DNA of 64,000 bases from an uncultured Paracoccaceae bacterium (GCA_951812305.1 CATOSB010000002.1:372001-436000); one strand, 5' to 3'. Shown: positions 31,342 through 40,669, numbered from the stretch's first letter. Numbers and translations: made by a program. The notes: generated by a model from the letters alone, not told the origin.

Positions 31342-31826
31342 GAGGTTTCGTCCAATCGCAGAATTTCAGCGCGTTCTAGGCCAGCACGAATGCGGGAGCA
31401 AGCGCTCCAAACCTTACGGGGCTATTGGATTGCTGTGAACGACTGATGCTGGCCTGATGCGAACTTTTCATCAACCCCGAGCACGCAACCTTTCCGGTGG
31501 CCAACGCCTGCCCGTGGGATGGCGAAGCAACGTCTCAAAGGCAGCGCTTTATGCCAGCAAAGTCCGTACGAAATCAAAGGATTGCGCTTGCCTCAAAAAA
31601 ACGCCATCCCGTAGGGACGGTCAGACGATGGCCGGGGCGCTGCGCGCTGTTAACCCGGCTGGGGTGGAATGTCTGACCGCCCGCTTCAGGTCAAACCAAT
31701 CAATCTACACTACTGTGCCTGCGCCCGCACCCAATTTGGATGTCAATTTCGTGCCTACGGAACGGCTTGTAAGTCACTCCCCGCCGCGCCATTCTTGGCC
31801 GGAAATCGCCCATAAAGGCCGCAATC
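31342..31826. other. Intergenic region holding repeat copy C
   Basis: This is the 485-bp divergent spacer between gatB and the epimerase gene. Its centre, 31451-31692, is dispersed repeat copy C. The 109 bp before it should contain the gatB promoter and the 134 bp after it the epimerase promoter. No reading frame in it looks coding. Confidence 0.6.
31451..31692. repeat. Dispersed intergenic repeat, copy C (reverse orientation, TIRs visible)
   Basis: This 242-bp copy is the closest match to copy A once reverse complemented. The blocks GCCGGGTTAACAGCGCGC, CGGACTTTGCTGGCATAAAG and TTGCTTCGCCATCCCACGGG are shared exactly. The ends are GGCCTGATGCGAAC at 31451 and, on the minus strand from 31692, GACCTGAAGCGG, matching the ends of copy A. 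Copies A and C define the full length of the element. Confidence 0.8.
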
Positions 31827-32798
31827 ATGACCACCAAATTCCTCCTCACCGGCGCAATGGGCTGTATCGGCGCTCATGTGATCCGACAATTGATCGATGA
31901 TGGCGCGGATTTCATCGCGAGCGATCTTGCAACCGACCGCGCCCGCCCCGGCTTGATTATGTCGGACGACGAGCTGAACGCCACCCACTGGACCAGCCTC
32001 GATGTCACGGACACCAAAGCCGTCCATAACATCGTCGCAGACAATGGCGTCACCCACATAATCCACCTTGCCGGCCTGCAGATCCCATTCTGCCGAGCCA
32101 ACCCGGCGCTGGGCGCCGCTGTCAACGTCACCGGCACGGTCAACATATTCGAGGCCGCGCGCCACAACGACGTGCGTGGCCTCGCCTACGCCTCTTCGCT
32201 GGCCGCTCTCGGTCCGCCCGACCTTTATGAGAATCCTGTCGCCGACGATGCGCTGCCCCAACCTGCCACGCTTTATGGCGTCTACAAAGTCGCCAATGAG
32301 GAGACCGCGCGCATCTTCTGGCAGGATTGGAATGTCGGCTCCATAGGCCTGCGCCCCAATCAGGTTTATGGCATTGGTCGCGATCAGGGCGTCACCGCCG
32401 ACATCGCCAAATCCATCCTCGCCACTGCCGTCGGCGTCCCGTTCCACATCCGTTATGACGGCCCCATCACACTGCAACATGCGCCCGACGTCGCCCGCAT
32501 CTTCATCGACTGCGCGCTGAAAGAGCATCAGGGCCACGCGATCTGTAACCTGCGCAACGACGTCACCACCGTCGCCGATTACCTCGCGCTTCTTCGCGCC
32601 GAGTTTCCCGACACGCAAATCACCAATGAGGAAGGCAAAACGATCCCCTTCCCCGCCGACCTTTCGGATGCAAACCTGCAAAGCATCCTCGGCACCGTCC
32701 CGCACACGCCGCTGGCCGACGCCATCCGCACCGACGTCGCCGCCTATCGGACGCTGCTGCAAAGCGGCAAGTTGGACCTCAAACAGCTGGGCGGCTGA
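31827..32798 (+). CDS. NAD(P)-dependent epimerase/dehydratase
   Basis: Extended short-chain dehydrogenase of 323 residues. FLLTGAMGCIGAHVIRQL is the GxxGxxG nucleotide-binding loop, SLDVTDTKAV follows the second strand, ASSLAALG holds the catalytic Ser, and YGVYKVANE is the YxxxK motif. Together these define a UDP-sugar epimerase-type active site. The substrate is not identifiable; the neighbours do not form a sugar pathway. The gene is alone, between repeat copy C and an IS66 insertion. Confidence 0.85.
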   Translation: MTTKFLLTGAMGCIGAHVIRQLIDDGADFIASDLATDRARPGLIMSDDELNATHWTSLDVTDTKAVHNIVADNGVTHIIHLAGLQIPFCRANPALGAAVNVTGTVNIFEAARHNDVRGLAYASSLAALGPPDLYENPVADDALPQPATLYGVYKVANEETARIFWQDWNVGSIGLRPNQVYGIGRDQGVTADIAKSILATAVGVPFHIRYDGPITLQHAPDVARIFIDCALKEHQGHAICNLRNDVTTVADYLALLRAEFPDTQITNEEGKTIPFPADLSDANLQSILGTVPHTPLADAIRTDVAAYRTLLQSGKLDLKQLGG

Positions 32799-32996
32799 GT
32801 CTGTGAAACCAGCGTCGGGCTCGCCCTGGGGCGCCAACGTATCACGCGTCCCGTCAGCGTTTTCAGACTGAAGCCCAAAAAATTACCGACGCGATACAGC
32901 CCACCCGATTGAGGGCCTGTGACCATGCGGCAAAGTGACTCACAGGCATCAAAATCATCAGGCCAATTCAGGCGCAGGAGTATAGTTAAATCGATA

Positions 32997-34597
32997 GTAA
33001 CTCCCAAGCACCCTGTCCGATAGGGTTGCGGGGTTTTGTTCCGTCAGAGCCGTGCGATGATCTGAGGTGGTGACAGGGTCAGGATTTCCAGGATGTTGAA
33101 CCGGTGTTTTCTGGCCGTCGAGATGACGGACCTGATGTCGGCGAAGACCCGCGCGCCCTCGAGGGTGCGGAAGGTGCCCGAGATTTTCATGCGCAGCTTC
33201 ATCATGCGCAGGTCCTGTTCGGCCTGATTGTTTGTGAATGGGACCGCGAAGTCGGCGATGAATCGCAAAACGTCATCGCGGTAGTCACGCAGGCGGAGGA
33301 GCAGGTTGTGGCCTGGCCGCCTGGCTTTTCGGCCGCGGGTGCCGGGGCTTTTGGCCAGCGGGGGCTGGCGTTCGTGGAAGGCGAGCCCCTTGGCGAGGAT
33401 CGCCATGTATCTGGTGACGATACCCTGGCGAACCAGTTCCGGGAGTTCGGTCTCGCCTTGATCCTGAGCCGCGCATCTGAGCTGATTGGCGCTATGAAGC
33501 ACTGCGCTCATCTCCGTCGCCCAAGGCTCTTTTTCGATCTCTTCGATGGCCTTGAGTTCGCGCAAGTGATGCGCCCCGCAGAGGGCGTGGGCGTCCACTC
33601 CGCTCATATGGGCGTAGTAGGGTTTCCAGTGATCATGAATGATCGTCCCGCCGGTCAGGAAGGTTGGAACAGCACCGCGTTTGGCGCTGATGCGGTAATG
33701 GGTGAAGGCGGTATCGCAGATCGTGTGCAGCCAGTGCAGCTTGCCGGCAACACGAAGTCCGGTCTCGTCCAGATGCCGAACGCCGCCTTCGGCAAGCCGG
33801 GCGAGAATGTGTTCAACCACGACACCCATCTTATTTGCCGCGCCGCGCGTCCAGTTGGTCACGCTGGCCGCGCACAAGCTGGTGGCCCCAAACAGGTCGC
33901 GCATAAGCTGGCAGACCCGATCCTCGGGTATCAGCTGCTGAACATTGCAATAGACCGCCACTGCCCGCATGCGCGTGCCATATTGCACATGCGCGGCCAC
34001 GCCATCGGGAAAGCCAGCCGTCGTCGTGGCTCGACAATGGTCGCAACAATAAACCGCCGCCTGATGCTCGGTGACCTCCAGGCGTGGCGCAGGCAAGTCG
34101 AACACCTGACGCTTCTCGATCCCTTTCACCATCTCCGCCGTCAGGGCGCTCTGACAGGCGCTGCAATGCGTCGCCTCATGCCGTTCGACAAAGTCGGGTG
34201 TTGACGTCTGGCGCAGGGTGTCGCCCCGGTGGCCAACTTGGCCGCCACTTTTCTTTCCGGATTTGCCACGCAGGCTGCGCGGGGCTGGCTTCTTCAGGCC
34301 ATCACTTGAAGGGGGCTTGCTGCTATTGCTGCTGTTCTTGGCCAACTGTCGGCGCAGGTCCGTGATCTCTTCCGCCATGCTCGCCAACGCAGCTTCAAGC
34401 TCAGCGATCCGACGCAGAGCCGTGGCGAGAAGTTGTTCAAGGGCGGCAACCTGATCCATCCCACCACTGATTCAGAGAAATCAACCCGGCGCCACAGAAT
34501 TCAGACAAGAAAGAAAAAAAACACGCGCAAAATGGCAAATTCGACTCACCATAAAACTGACAATAACACTCAAACGTGGGGGGTGCTTGGGAGTTAC
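32997..34597. mobile_element. IS66-family insertion sequence (1,601 bp), copy 1
   Basis: The element is bounded by perfect 17-bp inverted ends, GTAACTCCCAAGCACCC and its complement. It encodes only the large transposase (no tnpA or tnpB), as in the ISBst12-type subgroup. The 8-bp sequences on the two sides (AATCGATA and GAATTATG) differ, so the usual 8-bp target duplication is missing. The right end abuts the DUF4177 gene body. The first 751 bp of an apparently identical copy lie at 63250 in the opposite orientation. Confidence 0.9.
33044..34459 (-). CDS. IS66-family transposase (TnpC type)
   Basis: Transposase of 471 residues. The N-terminus is a leucine-rich coiled coil (QVAALEQLLATALRRIAELE), followed by a basic Ser/Asn-rich stretch and the IS66 zinc-finger (HCSACQ and YCCDHC). 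The DDE domain follows, with LDETGLRV, IIHDHWKPYY and NNQAEQDLRMMKLRMKISG carrying the three acidic residues in order. The IS66 C-terminal tail closes the protein. The frame is intact. Confidence 0.93.
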   Translation of the reverse strand: MDQVAALEQLLATALRRIAELEAALASMAEEITDLRRQLAKNSSNSSKPPSSDGLKKPAPRSLRGKSGKKSGGQVGHRGDTLRQTSTPDFVERHEATHCSACQSALTAEMVKGIEKRQVFDLPAPRLEVTEHQAAVYCCDHCRATTTAGFPDGVAAHVQYGTRMRAVAVYCNVQQLIPEDRVCQLMRDLFGATSLCAASVTNWTRGAANKMGVVVEHILARLAEGGVRHLDETGLRVAGKLHWLHTICDTAFTHYRISAKRGAVPTFLTGGTIIHDHWKPYYAHMSGVDAHALCGAHHLRELKAIEEIEKEPWATEMSAVLHSANQLRCAAQDQGETELPELVRQGIVTRYMAILAKGLAFHERQPPLAKSPGTRGRKARRPGHNLLLRLRDYRDDVLRFIADFAVPFTNNQAEQDLRMMKLRMKISGTFRTLEGARVFADIRSVISTARKHRFNILEILTLSPPQIIARL

Positions 34598-35060
34598 GAA
34601 TTATGAATACAAGGTCGTTCCGGCCCCGAAAAAAGCCGGGAAAATCAGAGGTGTAAAGGGTACGGGCAATAAATTCGCAGTCGCGCTGACCAATCTGATG
34701 AATGAATACGGCGCCGATGGCTGGGAATATCAGCGCACCGATACACTGCCTTGTGAAGAACGTCAGGGCCTGACCGGCAAGGCGACGACCTTTCAGAATG
34801 TCCTCGTTTTCCGTCGTGAAATCATCAGCTTAGACGATATCGAACCGATCCCGACCTATGCCGAACCAACGCCGGAACCGGTCGCCGAAACGACAGTTGA
34901 GGCCCCCGAAGAAGCGAAAGACCGCCCCGCAATGGCCGTCCCGACTTTCCAATCTGCCACCGTCTCCACCGCCCCGAAGATTTCTGGACACGTGGAGCCA
35001 TCCGAAGGCAACGCACCACCGGTGAAGCCTGCAGACACTCAGGACGTCGCGGCACAATAA
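34587..35060 (+). CDS. DUF4177-type protein with 5' end altered by IS66
   Basis: The conserved body begins YEYKVVPAPKKAGKIRGVKG and continues through GWEYQRTDTLPCEERQGL and NVLVFRRE, the DUF4177 pattern, followed by a long Pro/Glu/Thr-rich tail (about residues 75-157). In relatives the protein starts two to four residues before YEYK, which is where the IS66 end falls, so the native start codon has been lost. The frame can start at a TTG (34587) that lies inside the IS end behind a run of six G residues. Whether it is still translated is unknown. Function unknown. Confidence 0.65.
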   Translation: MGVTNYEYKVVPAPKKAGKIRGVKGTGNKFAVALTNLMNEYGADGWEYQRTDTLPCEERQGLTGKATTFQNVLVFRREIISLDDIEPIPTYAEPTPEPVAETTVEAPEEAKDRPAMAVPTFQSATVSTAPKISGHVEPSEGNAPPVKPADTQDVAAQ

Positions 35061-35070
35061 TCCCAACGAA

Positions 35071-35328
35071 TCAAACGTTTATGTGCAGCGCCAGGGCATG
35101 AATGCGCCCCACCAACTCTTTGCCCAACACCTCATGTACCGCCCGATGCCGCGCGATTCGTGACATGTCGGCAAATACCTCTGCGGTGATATCGACGCGG
35201 AAGTGGCTCTGCCCGCCTTCCTGAAATCCCGCATGACCCCGGTGCTTTTCGCTTTCATCCACAACACTTAGTGTGGATGGATCAAATGCATCACGTAATC
35301 TGGCCTCAATTTCCTCTGAAACCTGCAT
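35071..35328 (-). CDS. BolA family protein
   Basis: A BolA-type protein of 85 residues. EIEARLRDAFDPSTLSVVDE followed by SHFRVDITAEVFADMSRIAR and HRAVHEVLG are the family's class II KH-like fold, and a conserved His lies in IHALALHI. BolA proteins work with monothiol glutaredoxins in iron-sulfur trafficking and some bind DNA. It is divergent from the J-domain protein gene, 73 bp between starts, and convergent with the DUF4177 gene. This pairing with a J-domain gene is common in Rhodobacterales. Confidence 0.88.
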   Translation of the reverse strand: MQVSEEIEARLRDAFDPSTLSVVDESEKHRGHAGFQEGGQSHFRVDITAEVFADMSRIARHRAVHEVLGKELVGRIHALALHINV

Positions 35329-35401
35329 TTTTCTGCTCCACCCCCTTTTCAGTCACAAAGAAATCCTTAGACTCGTGCGACCGAGTCGAAAAGGCAGTTT
35401 G

Positions 35402-36034
35402 ATGAGCGACGCAGATCCTTTTGGTTTTGATATTCGCGTAACATCCGCGAAGAAGAAGCAGACCCGATCCAAACGCGGCATGTCCGGGGCGTTCGAGACC
35501 TCGACGCGGGTTTGCGAGCACCCCGGCTGTCAGGAGTCGGGCAAGTATCGCGCGCCAAAATCACCGGATCATCTGGATGAGTATCTGTGGTTCTGCAAGG
35601 ATCACGTGCGGGAATACAATCTGAAATGGAATTTCTTCAATGGCGTAACCGAGGAAGAATTTCAGGAGCAGATCGACAAGGATCGCGTCTGGGAGCGTGA
35701 AACAAAACCGTTCCGCGACAGTGGCGAAGAAGCGCGCGCCTGGTCACGGTTGGGCATCGACGATCCGCATCAGGTTCTGGGTGGCAACGCCACGCGAAAT
35801 CCGGGCAAGTCCATTACCGGCACCCGCAAACTGCCGCCCACAGAACGGCGCGCGTTGGACATTCTGGATTGCAAGGATCACTGGACCAAGGCCGAAATTC
35901 GCAAAGCGTACAAGGCTTTGATCAAGGTTCTTCATCCTGATATGAATGGCGGCGACAGGTCCGATGAAGACCGGCTGCAAGAGGTCGTTTGGGCCTGGGA
36001 TCAGATCAAGGAAAGCCGGAATTTTCAGGGATAA
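35402..36034 (+). CDS. J-domain (DnaJ-type) protein
   Basis: A 210-residue protein with a C-terminal J domain. LDILDCKDHWTKAEIRKAYK and ALIKVLHPDMNGGD contain helices I-III and the HPD signature that stimulates Hsp70 ATPase. The first 120 residues hold a short zinc-ribbon-like region (CEHPGCQESGKYRAP, WFCKDHV) with four Cys/His positions. No G/F region or CXXCXGXG repeats are present, so it is a class III J protein. The ATG at 35402 was chosen; upstream in-frame codons run antisense to bolA. Confidence 0.88.
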   Translation: MSDADPFGFDIRVTSAKKKQTRSKRGMSGAFETSTRVCEHPGCQESGKYRAPKSPDHLDEYLWFCKDHVREYNLKWNFFNGVTEEEFQEQIDKDRVWERETKPFRDSGEEARAWSRLGIDDPHQVLGGNATRNPGKSITGTRKLPPTERRALDILDCKDHWTKAEIRKAYKALIKVLHPDMNGGDRSDEDRLQEVVWAWDQIKESRNFQG

Positions 36035-36061
36035 TCCGGTAATCGACTCCCATTCGATAAG

Positions 36062-36682
36062 CTACGGTCGGAAAACCATACGCAGTTGCGCACAGATTTC
36101 ATTGATGCAGTCTACTACCGTTGCATGCCCAAATGTGGCAGGCCGAAATCCCATCAGGTAGAGCGCATAGAATACTGCTGTTGCGCGTTCAGGATCGGTG
36201 CTTTCTGATAATTCGCCATTTGCGATTCCGCCTCGCAAAATCTGCGTGATATAGGAAAGAGCCTCGCGCACTTGAGGCTGGTTGATCTTTTCCGTTTCGG
36301 GCGGCCACGTCCAGTAATAGGCCATCATTACACCCCATAGATCGGGCTCGCTGGCTTCATGGGCCGCGAACATGCGCACCATCGCTTCCAGGCGGTCATG
36401 CATCGTACCCGACATCGCGACGATCGTCTCCGATCTGCCGATCTGTGCCTCATTGCCTTCGTGAATGATGTGATAGAGCAAGCCGGCCTTGGAATTAAAA
36501 TAGACGTTGATCATCGCATGAGAGACGCCGGCCGCACGGGCGATATCGGTAACGCTGACCTCGTTATATCCAAACTCTTCAAACAATTCGCGTGCGGCTT
36601 CCACGAGGCGGGCGCGAGTCGCTGCGCTTTTGATATCTTTTTGTGTCGGACCGCGCGGTCGCTTGGGTCGATTTGTGCTCAT
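36062..36682 (-). CDS. TetR/AcrR family transcriptional regulator
   Basis: A 206-residue repressor-type protein. The N-terminal HTH (LVEAARELFEEFGYNEVSVT, then DIARAAGVSHAMINVYFNSK) is the TetR DNA-binding motif; the C-terminal all-helical domain should bind an unknown ligand. It is divergent from the response regulator gene. A -35/-10-like pair (TTGACA at 36716-36711, TAGAAA at 36694-36689, 16-bp spacer) lies just ahead of the start, which would give an almost leaderless mRNA. The target genes are not evident. Confidence 0.88.
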   Translation of the reverse strand: MSTNRPKRPRGPTQKDIKSAATRARLVEAARELFEEFGYNEVSVTDIARAAGVSHAMINVYFNSKAGLLYHIIHEGNEAQIGRSETIVAMSGTMHDRLEAMVRMFAAHEASEPDLWGVMMAYYWTWPPETEKINQPQVREALSYITQILRGGIANGELSESTDPERATAVFYALYLMGFRPATFGHATVVDCINEICAQLRMVFRP

Positions 36683-36992
36683 ACCGGGTTTCTAGCGCAG
36701 AAACTTTCCGTGTCAATATAAAGGTTTATAACTTTTTCAAAAATATTCTTATTAACAATGTTGACAACATAGACGATAACCCCCAGATAACGTCTCGTGC
36801 CGCAGTTGCTCGGTTGGGTAACCAGAAGCCCGGTTCAATAATCTGGGCCTACGGGAAGCAGCGGCACAGGCGCGCAAGTGAAGCCACATTAACCCCAGCC
36901 AAGCTGTGGTGGAACTTGCGCGTCACCATGAAATTCCTCTGTCTGTCTTGCCTAGTGGGGGCGGCGGTAGGGGCGCAAAGAGGAGAGATGAT
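36683..36992. promoter_or_regulatory. Divergent regulatory region between TetR and response regulator genes
   Basis: This 310-bp AT-richer spacer holds promoter-like elements for both genes. A 13-bp perfect dyad, ATGTTGACAACAT, lies at 36758-36770 and overlaps a TTGACA that could be a -35 for the rightward gene. Such a dyad could be the operator of the TetR protein. No reading frame here is convincing. Confidence 0.4.
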
Positions 36993-37697
36993 ATGCAACG
37001 TGTTTCACTTGTCGATGACGATCGATCGTTACTTACATCGTTATCAACATTGTTGGAGAATGAAGGAATGCAGGTCGACACTTATACCGATCCGGTGTCA
37101 GCGCTTGGGTCCATGCGGCGTAACCCGCCCGATCTGGCCGTCGTAGACATGCAGATGCCAAGAATGGACGGTCTGGAGTTTCTGAACAAATTTCAGAAAG
37201 ATGCTGTGACCCCTGTGGTCATTCTTTCTGAGCAGGAAAGTGAGATCGAGGAAGTTATGGCGCTGCGCATGGGCGCAGAGGATTACCTTCGCAAACCGGT
37301 GACTCCGCAGATCCTGGTTGAGCGATTGCGTACTTGTGCCCGCCGCCGGGACGAAACCCGAAATGGTCGTCGCTATGACAAGATGCTGCCGGTGATTTCG
37401 CGGGGGCCTCTCGAGGTGAACCCGAACACCTATGTCGTTCGCTGGAAGGGTAAAACCGTCAATCTGACGTCAAAGGAGTTCAAACTGCTGCAAGCGCTTG
37501 CAGAAAAACCTGAACACGTGCGCAGCCGCGAACAATTGTTGGACATGATGTATAGTGACGGCATCTTCTTTGAGGACCGGATCATCGACAGTCATATCAA
37601 ACGAATTCGCCGAAAGATCCGCGAAATCGACCCAACATTTGACGCGATCGAGACCATCTATGGCGTGGGTTACAAAATCCGTCTCTTTAACGACTAA
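36993..37697 (+). CDS. OmpR-type response regulator (ChvI-like), orphan
   Basis: A 234-residue response regulator. The receiver domain has VDDDR at the N-terminus, the phospho-acceptor Asp in AVVDMQMPRMDG, and the KPVTP lysine. The C-terminal winged helix (LTSKEFKLLQALAEKPEHVR, IIDSHIKRIRRKIR, YGVGYKI) is the OmpR/PhoB DNA-binding fold. The sequence resembles ChvI of alphaproteobacteria, but no ChvG-type kinase lies beside it. The ATG at 36993 follows AAAGAGGAG; an earlier ATG at 36906 lacks family resemblance. Confidence 0.88.
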   Translation: MQRVSLVDDDRSLLTSLSTLLENEGMQVDTYTDPVSALGSMRRNPPDLAVVDMQMPRMDGLEFLNKFQKDAVTPVVILSEQESEIEEVMALRMGAEDYLRKPVTPQILVERLRTCARRRDETRNGRRYDKMLPVISRGPLEVNPNTYVVRWKGKTVNLTSKEFKLLQALAEKPEHVRSREQLLDMMYSDGIFFEDRIIDSHIKRIRRKIREIDPTFDAIETIYGVGYKIRLFND

Positions 37698-37954
37698 GCC
37701 ACGCCACTAGGAAATTCGAGCAGTCCGCCATACGGGCCGTTCGGAATTGAAAAACAATAATACGAACAATTCCGTTTGGTAGGTTGTGTTGTTAACGAGT
37801 GCCAATGGCTCCACTGCGTGTGGGGCCATTTTTCTTGGTATTTCCGGCGCCTGTACTGCCCTGTAGTAGTCTTTCCGCCCTTGCACAGACTATTGAAATG
37901 TTGCACCACGCGCGGGTGCCGAAAGGCACTTTTGCGCTGACGGGGTTTTGGATC

Positions 37955-38938
37955 ATGGCAGACGGAACGGTAGACTTGGGAAATCCGACCGAGGAAATAT
38001 CGGTTCGCGATGTCTTCGGCATCGACAGCGACATGCGCATCAAGGGCTTTGCCGACCGCACCGACCGTGTTCCTGAGATCGACAGCACATACAAGTTCGA
38101 TCCTGACACGACGCTGGCGATCCTGGCGGCGTTCGGACGCAACCGACGTCTGATAATTCAGGGTTACCACGGCACAGGCAAATCAACCCATATTGAACAG
38201 GTCGCAGCGCGGCTGAACTGGCCCTGTGTACGGGTGAATCTTGACAGCCATATTTCCAGGATCGACCTGATCGGCAAAGACGCAATCAAGATCCGCGATG
38301 GGATGCAGGTTACCGAATTCCATGAAGGAATCCTGCCCTGGGCGTTGCGTAACCCCACCGCAATTGTGTTCGACGAATACGATGCAGGTCGTGCAGATGT
38401 GATGTTCGTCATCCAGCGGGTGCTGGAACATGACGGCAAGCTTACCCTATTGGATCAGAACGAGGTGATCACGCCGCATCCGTATTTCCGGTTGTTTGCG
38501 ACCGCGAACACGGTTGGCTTGGGAGATACGACAGGGCTTTATCACGGCGTTCAACAAATCAACCAGGCGCAGATGGACCGCTGGTCGCTGGTGGCGACAC
38601 TGAACTACCTCAGCCACGATGCGGAAACCCAAATTGTTCTGTCGAAAAACCCGCATTACAACACCGAAAAGGGCCGGAAGCAGATCGGCCAGATGGTAAC
38701 CGTTGCCGACCTGACGCGCACCGCATTCATGGCAGGTGATCTGTCGACGGTTATGTCACCGCGCACCGTGATCAACTGGGCTCAGAACGCCGAAATCTTC
38801 CGTGATCTCGGCTATGCGTTCCGGGTGACCTTCCTCAACAAATGCGACGAACTGGAGCGTGAGACGGTGGCTGAGTTTTATCAGCGCTGTTTTGACGAGG
38901 AATTGCCGGAAAGCGCGGCAAGCGTTTCGCTTGGCTGA
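37955..38938 (+). CDS. cobS: Cobaltochelatase subunit CobS
   Basis: AAA+ subunit of the aerobic cobalt chelatase that inserts Co(II) into hydrogenobyrinic acid a,c-diamide, together with CobT and CobN; 327 residues. The P-loop [13 protein letters not shown] begins at residue 70, and [20 protein letters not shown] contains Walker B. The N-terminus [20 protein letters not shown] and the C-terminal [14 protein letters not shown] are family-typical. The ATG at 37955 was chosen; the frame opens upstream at 37799. The following glycosyltransferase gene overlaps its end by 8 bp. Confidence 0.95.
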   Translation: MADGTVDLGNPTEEISVRDVFGIDSDMRIKGFADRTDRVPEIDSTYKFDPDTTLAILAAFGRNRRLIIQGYHGTGKSTHIEQVAARLNWPCVRVNLDSHISRIDLIGKDAIKIRDGMQVTEFHEGILPWALRNPTAIVFDEYDAGRADVMFVIQRVLEHDGKLTLLDQNEVITPHPYFRLFATANTVGLGDTTGLYHGVQQINQAQMDRWSLVATLNYLSHDAETQIVLSKNPHYNTEKGRKQIGQMVTVADLTRTAFMAGDLSTVMSPRTVINWAQNAEIFRDLGYAFRVTFLNKCDELERETVAEFYQRCFDEELPESAASVSLG

Positions 38939-39905
38939 CACCGCAACACGCGGATACGCCCGGACGATCACCTGTCCGGTTTTTAACAGACCGGAACGCT
39001 TTGACAGAATGCTGGCTTCATTGGCGGTGGGCAATCTTGATGGCTGGCACATGTTCGTCGCCGTCGAACCGGGCCCAAGGCAGGCCGAATTTACACCGAT
39101 CTGCGCGCGTTATCTCGCCCCGGACTGTTACACAGTCACGATCAACCGCAAAAAGCTTGGGGTCCGCGGCAATCCTTACCAGTTGATTGATGGCGTATTC
39201 CGGCAGGGTTCGGAACTGAACCTTTGTCTGGAAGAGGATTTGATACTCGCGCCCGACGCTCCGGACCTTGTGGAATGGTATTTTACAAACCGCCAAACGC
39301 ATTGGGCCTGCCTGAATCTGATCGCCGGATGCTGTGGCAATCCCGGATACATGTCGCATACCGCCTATCCCGATTTACTGTTTGAAACCAATTGCTTCAC
39401 GCCCGTCGGTCTGGCGATGACGGCGGATATCTGGCCGCGCTTCCGCGAGTCGTGGGTCGGACCGGATCACCGGGTGATCGGCAAATACTCAAGAATGATC
39501 GAGGCGGCAAAAGGCAAGCGGTTTCTGGCGCTTGAAGGTTGGGACTGGGCGCTATGGGGAGAGGTTCTGGCGGATCCGAAATTGCGTGTTGTACAGCCGG
39601 TCGCCGCACGGGTTACACATGACGGTCCCGACGGGCATCATGTGAAGGAAGACTTTCAAGGCCTCGCTTTCGAACATATTTCCCTCGTCGAAGTGGCGCG
39701 AAACACAGCTGATTTCCGTATTGTCGACAGCAAGAGCCTGCCCGATCAGACCCGCGCGCATCAGGCGGCGTTGGAACATGCCAGCGTCCTCATGGCGGAA
39801 TGTCGCAGCATAGATTATCCGCTGGTGCCGGAACCGGTGCGCACCGGTGCAAGGCTGCTGACACGGATCAAGGGGCATCCGGTCGATCCGACGCGGCGGT
39901 CATGA
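38931..39905 (+). CDS. Glycosyltransferase-like protein between cobS and cobT
   Basis: A 324-residue nucleotide-diphospho-sugar-transferase-like protein with no membrane segment. [19 protein letters not shown] is the entry to the GT-A fold and [14 protein letters not shown] resembles the metal-binding acidic motif. The acceptor and sugar are unknown. A TTG at 38931 overlapping the cobS stop codon is the most likely start because it starts [18 protein letters not shown] close to the fold; no ATG is suitably placed. The overlap implies co-translation with cobS, though no link to cobalamin is known. Confidence 0.62.
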   Translation: MADTATRGYARTITCPVFNRPERFDRMLASLAVGNLDGWHMFVAVEPGPRQAEFTPICARYLAPDCYTVTINRKKLGVRGNPYQLIDGVFRQGSELNLCLEEDLILAPDAPDLVEWYFTNRQTHWACLNLIAGCCGNPGYMSHTAYPDLLFETNCFTPVGLAMTADIWPRFRESWVGPDHRVIGKYSRMIEAAKGKRFLALEGWDWALWGEVLADPKLRVVQPVAARVTHDGPDGHHVKEDFQGLAFEHISLVEVARNTADFRIVDSKSLPDQTRAHQAALEHASVLMAECRSIDYPLVPEPVRTGARLLTRIKGHPVDPTRRS

Positions 39906-39942
39906 GCGACGCAACACAGACATAGCGAGACGGGGGCGAGAA

Positions 39943-40604
39943 ATGCACATAGGATTGATCGGCGGTATCGGTGTGGCGGCAACTGTCGTTTATTATCAGC
40001 GTCTTACCGCCGCCGTTGAGCGCGCGGGTGGGAAACTCGACCTGACCATCGTACATGCAGATGTCCACACGCTCATACGCACCAACAATGCTGACCTGCG
40101 ACAGGAGCAGGCGGAAGCCTACTTACCACTTTTGCAGCGACTGAAAGATGCGGGTTGCGATGTGGCGGCGATCACATCGCTGGGCGGGCATTTCTGCTTT
40201 GCCGAAACAGAAGCAATCTCACCCCTGCCGCTGATATCCGCTGTGGCCCCGTTGGACGCGCATTTTGTGACCTGCGGTTTTGGCACGGTCGGATTGCTGG
40301 GCACACGGGTAGTGATGCGCACCGGGCTTTACGGGCAGTTGGAAAACACAAACTCGATTGCGCCAGAAAATCTGGATGAGATTGGTCAAACCTATCAGGA
40401 TATGGCGGTCGCCGGGCATTGCACTGGCGTTCAACGCAAATTATTCCTGAATGCTGCGCAAGGTTTGATGAATATGGGCGCCGATGCCGTGGTGTTGGCC
40501 GGAACGGACCTGAACCTCGCCTTCGACGGGCAGGCACCGGGTATCCTGTCATAGATGCGCTTGACGTTCATGTCGCCAAACTGGCCGAACTGGCGGTGCA
40601 GTAA
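39943..40604 (+). pseudogene. Aspartate/glutamate racemase family protein with C-terminal frameshift
   Basis: Asp/Glu racemase (HyuE/YgeA type). The protein begins MHIGLIGGIGVAATVVYYQR, and the first cysteine region is AAITSLGGHF, where the usual active-site Cys (N-C or T-N-T) is not visible. The reading frame runs to a stop at 40552-40554 (203 residues), but the adjacent frame carries the expected family end, GYPVIDALDVHVAKLAELAV, to 40604. A single-base insertion or deletion near 40525-40540 explains this. It may be a sequencing error or a real mutation. The unusual active site makes racemase activity uncertain. Confidence 0.65.
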
Positions 40605-40669
40605 TGCGCTTTGGCTCTGGATTCTCTCCCTTCGGCGCTAGATAAGAGTCCGGTGAAAGGACCAAGTCG

